Positions 1-5,080 of a DNA stretch of 5,904 nucleotides are shown one piece after another. Source of the stretch: Deltaproteobacteria bacterium (lineage in GTDB: Bacteria > Desulfobacterota > Syntrophia > Syntrophales > UBA5619); NCBI GenBank assembly GCA_026388365.1, contig JAPLJW010000189.1:1-5904 (forward strand), given 5' to 3'. Numbering within the stretch: position 1 is the stretch's first letter; every line of letters begins with the position of its first letter. The notes below the pieces were generated by a model that saw nothing but the letters and a program-made list of their open reading frames with translations, ran no database searches and was not told where the DNA came from. The position numbers and the translations under genes were made by a program.

Positions 1-618
1 CTGCTTCAGCTTCTCATCCAGGATCCGCTGACGTTTTTCCTGCTGGCGATCCCGCTTCTGTATTCCATCATCATCCACGAGCTGGCCCACGGCTGGGTGG
101 CTTTCCTCATGGGGGATCCCACGGCAAAGACCATGGGACGTCTGACCCTCAATCCGCTCCGGCACCTCGATCCCATCGGCACGGCCATGCTGTTCATCTT
201 CGGCTTCGGCTGGGCCAAACCCGTTCCGGTCAATCTCAACCTCATCCGGAACACCCGCCTGGGGCTCATCTGGGTCTCTTCTGCGGGGATCATTGCCAAC
301 CTGCTGTTCGCCTTTCTGGCCGTCCTGCTGCTTCGCCTGGTGTCTCCACCTCCGTCGGGACCGATCGGGCTGCTGTTCTATTATCTGGCACAGATCAACA
401 TCATGCTCGCCTCGTTCAATCTGATCCCCATCCCTCCCCTGGACGGATCGAAGATCGTCATGGGTTTCCTGCCGGAGCGCGCGAGCTACGCCCTGGCCCG
501 CCTGGAACCCTACGGATTCTTCGTCATTATCGGGCTATTGTATCTGGGGGCTCTGGACCCGGTCATCCATTTCTTCCGCTGGATCATCCTGACCCTGATC
601 GGGCTTCTACTCCCCTGA
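1..618 (+). CDS. Site-2 protease family protein (M50 intramembrane zinc metalloprotease), 5' end missing
   Basis: Membrane-embedded zinc protease of the S2P/M50 family, which cuts transmembrane segments of substrates; the substrate here is unknown. The frame is open from base 1, so the start lies upstream of the window, probably by only a few codons because the first hydrophobic segment is already present. Of 205 visible residues, HELAH (26-30) supplies the two zinc histidines and catalytic Glu. The sequence PPLDG (145-149) inside a hydrophobic stretch supplies the third ligand, Asp148. GWAKPVPVN (70-78) and DPIGT (57-61) are typical of the short bacterial S2P group. Hydrophobic stretches lie at about 9-25, 86-113, 122-143 and 172-204. 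No PDZ domain is present, so this is a minimal, SpoIVFB-like form rather than RseP. The stop is TGA at 616-618. It is separated from the next gene by 300 bp and is unlikely to share that gene's promoter. Family is secure; the role is not known. Confidence 0.93.
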   Translation: MLQLLIQDPLTFFLLAIPLLYSIIIHELAHGWVAFLMGDPTAKTMGRLTLNPLRHLDPIGTAMLFIFGFGWAKPVPVNLNLIRNTRLGLIWVSSAGIIANLLFAFLAVLLLRLVSPPPSGPIGLLFYYLAQINIMLASFNLIPIPPLDGSKIVMGFLPERASYALARLEPYGFFVIIGLLYLGALDPVIHFFRWIILTLIGLLLP

Positions 619-713
619 TCCGGATTGGACCGGCAACAAAAAAAACGCGTGGTATCGCTCTGCCTGCCCCGGGGGATGGCTGGGGATTCGGATCGGTGGA
701 AGCCGGGCCATCA

Positions 714-740
714 TAAAAAGAAAAGCGTAAAAAGAAAAGC
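714..740. repeat. A-rich 13-bp direct repeat, two copies in tandem
   Basis: TAAAAAGAAAAGC occurs at 714-726 and again at 728-740 with one G between, a 14-bp period. The second copy ends directly against the TTGACA box at 741. The A-tracts fit an UP-element-like contact for the RNA polymerase alpha subunits or a bent activator site. A replication-slippage duplication would look the same. The repeat itself is read directly; the role is inferred. Confidence 0.75.
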
Positions 741-770
741 TTGACACCCTCCCTCTTTCCCTCTTACACT
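741..770 (+). promoter_or_regulatory. Probable sigma70 promoter for the M20 peptidase gene
   Basis: A perfect -35 box TTGACA (741-746) is followed by an 18-bp spacer and TACACT (765-770), which matches TATAAT at four of six positions. Transcription would begin near 777, giving a leader of about 140 nt before the peptidase start. The A-rich repeat directly upstream strengthens the case. The -10 box is mediocre and the spacer is 1 bp longer than ideal. Confidence 0.5.
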
Positions 771-817
771 GCCACCGTTTAAAAAAAGTTCCGCTCTCGT
801 TTCAGAACCATACGGCC

Positions 818-833
818 TGGGGCTTCCGCCCTG
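818..833 (+). other. Small hairpin in the peptidase leader
   Basis: Positions 818-823 can pair with 828-833 (six pairs, two of them wobble at the base) around a UUCC tetraloop closed by C-G. It sits about 85 nt before the start codon and does not cover the ribosome-binding site. It may only stabilise the leader; a regulatory role is not shown. Confidence 0.3.
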
Positions 834-918
834 AACGACGGGATGAGGTTAAATCACTGAAAATCTGAATCGTTTCAAATCCGTATATTTGATTTCCGCC
901 TGTAGCGCAAAGGGCTCT

Positions 919-2100
919 ATGGACGATTTGCTGAAAAAACTGACCGGCTGTCTCCAGGACCAGGAAGAGGCGATGCGCGATGCCCTCAAGCGCCTGGTCC
1001 TGATTCAAAGCGGAACATACAACAAAGCCGGCGTGGATAGGGTTTGCCGGACCGTCTGCGAGCTGCTCGAACCCCTGCCCCTCGCGCGGCGGATCCTCCC
1101 GCAGGAAAAATACGGCGACATGCTGATCGCCTCTACGGCCTCGAGCGGGGTCAGCCGGCGGATCCTCCTCGCGGGGCATATGGATACGATCTTCCCCGCG
1201 GACTCCCCGTTCAACGGGTGGCGGGAGGACGACCGCTTCTTCTACGGCCCGGGTGTGGTCGACATGAAGGGGGGGCTCATCACCGGGATTTTCGCCCTCA
1301 AGGCGCTCTCCACCCTGGGATTGCTGCCGGGGCTCCCCATCACGTGGCTCTTCAATTCCGAGGAGGAGATCGGCTCGCCCGCCTCCCGGCCCCTCTTCCG
1401 GTCCGAGGCCGGCCGCGCCGCGATGGCCTTTGTCCTCGAATGCGGGGGGATGAGGGGCGAGGTCGTAACCGGGAGAAAGGGGCGACTGGGGCTGAGGATG
1501 TCCGCACGCGGCCAGGCGGGCCATGCCGCGAAAGTGGTGGAGGGGAAGAGGAGCGCCATCCTGGATCTGGCCCGGGTGATCGTCGAACTGGAGGAGATCA
1601 ACGGCCGGTTTCCGGGCGTCTCGGTGAATGTCGGTCAGATGGCCGGCGGAATCGTCCCGAACATGGTCCCCGCGGAGGCCTGGGCGGAAATCGACGTCCG
1701 CTCCCCAAGCGCCGAAGGGATCGCCTTCTTTCATGAGCAGTTGGACGGGGTAATGAAACGCAGCGAGGCGGCGGGGATGGAACTCTCGGTCGAGATCGTC
1801 AGCGAGGCGCCGGTGATGAAGGCGACGGCAAACAACAAGGCCCTGTTCTCCGTCATCGCCGAAGAGGCGATGAGGTTGGGGATCCCCGTTGTGGAACATT
1901 TCCGCGCGGGGGCGTCGGATGCGAACACCATCGCTGCGGTGGGGACCCCCGTGATCGACGGCCTTGGTCCGATCGGGGAGCACGACCACAGCGACCGGGA
2001 ATACGCGGTCCGGGAGAGTCTCCGACAGCGGAGCGCCCTTTTGGCCCTGTCGCTGATTTCCGCCTGGCGGCGGTACGGGGCGGGAACGCTCTTTCATTGA
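919..2100 (+). CDS. M20 family zinc metallopeptidase, carboxypeptidase G2 (glutamate carboxypeptidase) type
   Basis: Predicted cytoplasmic two-zinc exopeptidase releasing a C-terminal amino acid from small peptides or N-acylated amino acids; the exact substrate cannot be read. In the 393 residues: GHMDT (86-90) with zinc ligand His87; VDMKGG (114-119) with bridging Asp115; SEEEIGS (147-153) with general base Glu149 and ligand Glu150; Glu174 in LECGG; and His357 in HDHSDREY. The inserted dimerisation domain runs from about 185 to 300 and carries GQAGHA (198-203), whose His202 corresponds to the histidine that completes the partner subunit's active site in this family. Length is normal and no catalytic residue is missing. 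No signal peptide is present. ATG 919 is preferred because AAAGGG lies 4 nt upstream; the in-frame TTG at 889 has no such site and adds 10 unconvincing residues. It is followed, 177 bp later, by a dipeptide ABC transporter, suggesting it digests the imported substrate. Confidence 0.93.
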   Translation: MDDLLKKLTGCLQDQEEAMRDALKRLVLIQSGTYNKAGVDRVCRTVCELLEPLPLARRILPQEKYGDMLIASTASSGVSRRILLAGHMDTIFPADSPFNGWREDDRFFYGPGVVDMKGGLITGIFALKALSTLGLLPGLPITWLFNSEEEIGSPASRPLFRSEAGRAAMAFVLECGGMRGEVVTGRKGRLGLRMSARGQAGHAAKVVEGKRSAILDLARVIVELEEINGRFPGVSVNVGQMAGGIVPNMVPAEAWAEIDVRSPSAEGIAFFHEQLDGVMKRSEAAGMELSVEIVSEAPVMKATANNKALFSVIAEEAMRLGIPVVEHFRAGASDANTIAAVGTPVIDGLGPIGEHDHSDREYAVRESLRQRSALLALSLISAWRRYGAGTLFH

Positions 2101-2171
2101 AACGATTGGAATCATGAGATTGCCTCGACGTTGCGTTCTGGGCAATGAACGGGGCGATGACTTTTGATGGG

Positions 2172-2226
2172 CGCAACCGGTCTGAAGACATACCGCAGGT
2201 TCAGCGGTCTCGGCGGGCTGGTTGCG
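2172..2226 (+). promoter_or_regulatory. Structured leader stem-loop upstream of the dipeptide-binding protein gene
   Basis: CGCAACC (2172-2178) pairs perfectly with GGTTGCG (2220-2226). The stem can continue to 2184/2214, giving 13 pairs including three G-U pairs. Inside, 2192-2196 can pair with 2204-2208 around a 7-nt loop. No T-run follows, so it is not an intrinsic terminator. The structure ends 36 nt before the AGGAGG box and leaves it free. It could protect the 5' end of a processed mRNA or be an RNA control element; the fold is read by eye only. Confidence 0.4.
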
Positions 2227-2260
2227 GAAACAGTCAGATCGGAATCGGGGATTGTCGGAA

Positions 2261-2270
2261 AAAGGAGGGG
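2261..2270 (+). promoter_or_regulatory. Strong Shine-Dalgarno site that fixes the binding-protein start
   Basis: AAAGGAGGGG contains a full AGGAGG (2263-2268), 9 nt before ATG 2278. It decides in favour of ATG 2278 (or the adjacent ATG 2281) over in-frame codons at 2164 and 2167, which would bury the signal peptide behind a 37-38 residue basic extension. The strength fits a protein made in large amounts. Confidence 0.85.
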
Positions 2271-2277
2271 ACGGAAG

Positions 2278-3936
2278 ATGATGAAAAAGATCGTAATTTT
2301 GGTGTGCGTCTTCGTGTGGATCGGCGCGGGCTTGGCGCTTGCCGCACCACCGAAGAAGGATGCGGCGCCCGCGGCGGCCAAGAAGGCGGTCACAGCGGCG
2401 GTGAAGAAGGGCGGGACGCTTGTTTACGGGCGGGGCGGCGACAGCGTCGGTCTGGACCCGGCTTATGAGACGGACGGCAACTCCTTCATGGTCTGCGACA
2501 ACGTCTTCGAGGCGCTTGTTGCCTACAAGGACGAGTCCACCGCCGTGGAACCGGGGCTGGCGACCTCGTGGGAGATCAGTCCCGACGGCCTGACCTACAC
2601 CTTCAAGCTCCGCAAAGGGGTGAAGTTTCACGACGGGACGGCCTTCAACGCCGACGCGGTCGTCTTCTCGATCGGCCGGATGATGAAGAACCGCAACGTC
2701 AAATTCGCCGGCAAGGGGTGGGAGATCCCCAAGCAGGAGCGTCCGCCCGAGTACTGGGTTTCGATGGGGATGGACGATACGATCGATTCCATCCAGGCGA
2801 CCGATGAGTACACCGTGGTCTTCAAACTCACGAAGGTGCAGGCGCCCTTCATCGCCAACATGGGGATGGACTTCGCGGACATCATCAGCCCGACCGCTTT
2901 CGTAAAAGACCCGAAGGCCTTCATCCGCAATCCGGTGGGCACGGGTCCTTTCAAGTTCGTCAAGTGGGTGAAGGATGACCGGATCAACCTGGAGGCCAAC
3001 AAGGACTACTGGGACAAGGCCACGGGACCCTACCTGGACAAGTTGATCTTCCGGGTGATCCCGGAGAATTCGGTCCGTTTCCTGGAGCTAAAGGCGGGGA
3101 ACATCCACATGTGTGAGTTCCCCAACCCGGGCGACATCGAGATGGCCCGGAAGGACCCCAAACTCCAGCTCATCAGCCAGCAGGGGATGAACATCGGGTA
3201 CCTCGGGTTTAACCACAAGAAGGAATTGTGGAAAAATCTCAAGTTACGCCTGGCTGTTGCCCATGCCATCAACCGGAAGGCGATCGTCGACAAGATTTAC
3301 CAGGGGATGGGTGAAGTGGCCAAGAACTGCATCCCGCCCACGATGTGGGGCTACAACAAGGACGTCCCCGGCTACGCCTACGACGTCGATCTGGCCAAGA
3401 AGCTCCTGGCGGAGGCGGGCTTCCCCGAGGGGAAGGACCTGCCGGAGATCACCCTCTGGTCCATGCCCGTGGCCCGGCCCTACAACCCGGAGGGACTCAA
3501 GGTCGGGGTCGCGATGATCGGCGATCTGGGGAAAATCGGCATCAAGGCGCGAATCGTCAGCTACGACTGGGGGACCTATCTCAAGCGCCAGCGGGATCAG
3601 CCCCAGGATATGGATCTCTTCCAATTGGGCTGGACCGGGGACAACGGCGATCCGGACAATTTCCTGGCCGTGCTGTTCGACGGCATGGAATCGCCGGCGA
3701 TCCGGACCCAGTGGCAGAATGAGGCCTTCCATAAGATGATGGATGAGGGAAGGACAACGATCGACCAGAACAAGCGCGCCGAGATCTACAAGAAGGCGCA
3801 GCAGCTCATGTACGACGAGTGTCCGGTCCTCCCGATCGCCCACTCGATCGTGATCAACCCGTGCTTGAAGAAGGTGCAGAATTTCAAACTCCATCCCACC
3901 GCTTCGATCCGCATGAAGAGCGTGTGGCTGCAGTAG
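2278..3936 (+). CDS. dppA: DppA-like periplasmic dipeptide-binding protein of an ABC transporter (SBP_bac_5)
   Basis: Binds small peptides in the periplasm and delivers them to the inner-membrane permease. The 552 residues start with a Sec signal peptide: MMKK, hydrophobic 5-21, and an AXA-type site near ALA (20-22). Cys10 is not in a lipobox, so it is not predicted to be a lipoprotein. Residues 23-46 are an Ala/Lys/Pro-rich linker. The family signature spans about 91-133 (EPGLATSWEISPDG, then FHDGTAFNADAVVFS), followed by NPVGTGPFKF (218-227), IPPTMWGYN (352-360), MPVARPYNP (396-404) and GWTGDNGDPDNF (451-462). The last three blocks closely match E. coli DppA as I recall it. By that alignment Arg400 and Asp455 correspond to DppA Arg355 and Asp408, which hold the peptide carboxylate and amino groups, so a dipeptide-sized ligand is likely. 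Length is typical. The permease genes follow after two hairpins. Confidence 0.93.
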   Translation: MMKKIVILVCVFVWIGAGLALAAPPKKDAAPAAAKKAVTAAVKKGGTLVYGRGGDSVGLDPAYETDGNSFMVCDNVFEALVAYKDESTAVEPGLATSWEISPDGLTYTFKLRKGVKFHDGTAFNADAVVFSIGRMMKNRNVKFAGKGWEIPKQERPPEYWVSMGMDDTIDSIQATDEYTVVFKLTKVQAPFIANMGMDFADIISPTAFVKDPKAFIRNPVGTGPFKFVKWVKDDRINLEANKDYWDKATGPYLDKLIFRVIPENSVRFLELKAGNIHMCEFPNPGDIEMARKDPKLQLISQQGMNIGYLGFNHKKELWKNLKLRLAVAHAINRKAIVDKIYQGMGEVAKNCIPPTMWGYNKDVPGYAYDVDLAKKLLAEAGFPEGKDLPEITLWSMPVARPYNPEGLKVGVAMIGDLGKIGIKARIVSYDWGTYLKRQRDQPQDMDLFQLGWTGDNGDPDNFLAVLFDGMESPAIRTQWQNEAFHKMMDEGRTTIDQNKRAEIYKKAQQLMYDECPVLPIAHSIVINPCLKKVQNFKLHPTASIRMKSVWLQ

Positions 3937-3943
3937 GGCGGAC

Positions 3944-3979
3944 CGTCCCGGGCGGGAGGCGCTTATTCCGTCCGGGACG
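3944..3979 (+). promoter_or_regulatory. Intercistronic hairpin 1 after the binding-protein stop
   Basis: Positions 3944-3957 pair with 3966-3979: 14 pairs with two G-U pairs, around an 8-nt loop. It begins 7 nt after the TAG stop. No T-run follows, so termination is unlikely. Such stems at the 3' end of binding-protein cistrons commonly block 3' exonucleases and raise the amount of upstream message. Confidence 0.65.
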
Positions 3980-3992
3980 CGTTATGAATGGA

Positions 3993-4030
3993 GGGCATGA
4001 CCGGCATTCACAAGAATTCCGGTCATGCCC
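3993..4030 (+). promoter_or_regulatory. Intercistronic hairpin 2, 12-bp perfect stem with extended tip
   Basis: GGGCATGACCGG (3993-4004) is perfectly complementary to CCGGTCATGCCC (4019-4030). After one C-T mismatch, four more pairs (4006-4009 with 4014-4017) close an ACAA tetraloop, so 16 of 17 positions pair. A six-T run exists at 4053-4058 but is 22 nt away, too far for intrinsic termination. Likely an mRNA-stabilising or partial-attenuation element between binding-protein and permease cistrons. An ATG at 4025 inside the stem is in frame with the permease but is not a likely start. Confidence 0.75.
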
Positions 4031-4072
4031 GGCGGATATCGAAACAATCTGATTTTTTCACGCAGGTCTCCT

Positions 4073-5077
4073 ATGACCGGATTCATCATTCGGCGGATTC
4101 TGACGGTCATCCCGACCCTGGTCGGGGTAACCGTTGTCATCTTCCTGATGCTGGCCATCACGCCCGGCGATCCGGCGGAGTTGCTCCTGGGCGAGCGGGC
4201 GACGCAGGAATCGCTGGATGCGATGCGGGATTATCTCGGCCTCAAGGAGCCGCTCCACGTCCAGTACGGTCTGTTCCTCAAGCGGGTCGTCCAGTTCGAC
4301 CTGGGAGAGACGATCTGGACCCGGGAGAAGGTCTCTAAGGAGATCAAGGAGCGGTTCCCCGCGACCATTGAACTGGCCCTGGCCGCCATGCTGATCAGCA
4401 GCTTCTTCGGGATCATTCTCGGATTGATCTCGGCGACCCGGCAGTACTCCTGGTTCGATTACATCAGCATGGTGGGCTCCCTGATCGGCGTGAGCATGCC
4501 CGTGTTCTGGCTGGCGCTGGTGCTCATGCTCGTCTTCTCCCTGACCCTCGGCTGGTTGCCCATGTCCGGCCGCATCGGTGTCGATACGGAACTCACGGTG
4601 ATTACGAATTTCTATCTTCTCGATTCCATTCTCACCGGGAATTGGGAGGCCTTCTGGGACGCGTTGCGACACCTCGCCCTCCCCGCCATCGCGTTGAGCA
4701 CGATTCCGCTCGCGATCGTGGCCCGGATGACCCGGTCCTCCATGCTCGAGGTCTTCCGGCAGGATTACATCAAGACCGCCCGGGCGAAAGGCTTAAGCGA
4801 GTTCAAGATCGTCATGAAGCACGCGCTGCGAAACGGCCTCATCCCCGTCATCACCGTCGTTGGCCTCCAGTTCGGAATCCTCATGGGCGGGGCGATCCTG
4901 ACGGAGACGGTCTTTGCCTGGCCGGGCGTTGGAAAATGGCTCTTTGACGGGGTGGTGAAGCGGGACTACATGGTCATCCAGGGGGGGACGCTGCTCGTGG
5001 CAACCACGTTTGTTCTGGTCAACCTCGTCGTCGACGTGCTCTACGCCGTCATCAACCCCCGGATCAGCGTGAGGTAG
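4073..5077 (+). CDS. dppB: DppB-like inner-membrane permease of the dipeptide ABC transporter
   Basis: First of two membrane subunits forming the translocation channel for substrate handed over by the binding protein. The 334 residues match the usual DppB length. The N-terminus MTGFIIRRILTVIPTLVGV is typical of the family and sets the start at ATG 4073; a modest AGGT (4064-4067) precedes it by 5 nt. Hydrophobic segments lie at about 8-28, 98-120, 132-160, 200-218, 257-280 and 303-326. The periplasmic stretch after the first segment holds DYLGLKEPLHVQY (53-65). The EAA loop that docks on the ATPase lies at about 229-259 (DYIKTARAKG, then KHALRNGLIPV). The family-typical ETVFAWPGVG (278-287) and a C-terminal DVLYAVINPRI (321-331) are present. 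The DppC-like gene follows after a 3-nt gap, so the two are surely co-transcribed. A start at ATG 4025 would add 16 residues, partly encoded by the hairpin, and is unlikely. Confidence 0.94.
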   Translation: MTGFIIRRILTVIPTLVGVTVVIFLMLAITPGDPAELLLGERATQESLDAMRDYLGLKEPLHVQYGLFLKRVVQFDLGETIWTREKVSKEIKERFPATIELALAAMLISSFFGIILGLISATRQYSWFDYISMVGSLIGVSMPVFWLALVLMLVFSLTLGWLPMSGRIGVDTELTVITNFYLLDSILTGNWEAFWDALRHLALPAIALSTIPLAIVARMTRSSMLEVFRQDYIKTARAKGLSEFKIVMKHALRNGLIPVITVVGLQFGILMGGAILTETVFAWPGVGKWLFDGVVKRDYMVIQGGTLLVATTFVLVNLVVDVLYAVINPRISVR

Positions 5078-5078
5078 G
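5071..5078 (+). promoter_or_regulatory. Ribosome-binding site of the second permease, inside the end of the first
   Basis: GAGGTAGG overlaps the last codons and the TAG stop of the upstream permease gene. GAGG (5071-5074) lies 6 nt before GTG 5081. It supports the GTG start over the in-frame ATG at 5105, which has no such site, and implies translational coupling of the two permeases. Confidence 0.7.
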
Positions 5079-5080
5079 CC

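Larger units (their letters stand above)
619..918. other. Non-coding gap between the protease and peptidase genes
   Basis: I see no convincing gene in these 300 bases. A 6-bp perfect inverted repeat (675-680 with 707-712) could be a weak stem after the protease gene, but no T-run follows, so I do not call a terminator. The second half holds an A-rich direct repeat, a promoter candidate and a transcribed leader, listed separately. A TTG codon at 889 is in frame with the peptidase but has no ribosome-binding site. Confidence 0.7.
2101..2277 (+). other. Leader region between peptidase and binding-protein genes
   Basis: These 177 bases contain a foldable segment (2172-2226), a good ribosome-binding site and a possible 17-codon reading frame (2114-2167) that lacks a convincing ribosome-binding site. 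I found no clear sigma70 or sigma54 promoter and no U-tract terminator, so the binding-protein gene may be co-transcribed with the peptidase gene. A weak TTGATG at 2164-2169 has no proper -10 partner. Confidence 0.5.

Noticed and set aside
619..640. CCGG...CCGG followed by an A-run after the protease stop as a terminator.
   Set aside because: Only four base pairs, and the run is A rather than T on the transcribed strand.
1044..1736. A 230-codon + strand frame inside the peptidase gene.
   Set aside because: Arg/Gly/Pro-rich out-of-frame translation of the M20 gene; no family match and no ribosome-binding site.
868..2107. 11-bp inverted repeat AATCGTTTCAA (868-878) and its complement (2097-2107) flanking the peptidase gene.
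   Set aside because: A match of this length is expected by chance in nearly 6 kb; the ends do not extend, and there is no transposase or target duplication.
2164..2277. Extended start of the binding protein at TTG 2164 or ATG 2167.
   Set aside because: Would place 37-38 basic residues before the signal peptide; the strong AGGAGG and the MMKK signal start favour 2278.
802..2631. A 609-codon open frame on the minus strand spanning the peptidase gene, the gap and the start of the binding-protein gene.
   Set aside because: Its product is rich in Arg, His, Asp, Gly and Pro with no recognisable domain, which is typical of the antisense frame of GC-rich coding DNA. The + strand genes under it have complete family motifs.
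4031..4058. T-run at 4053-4058 after the second hairpin as an intrinsic terminator.
   Set aside because: The T-run is 22 nt past the stem, so it cannot act with it; the permease genes directly follow and need read-through.
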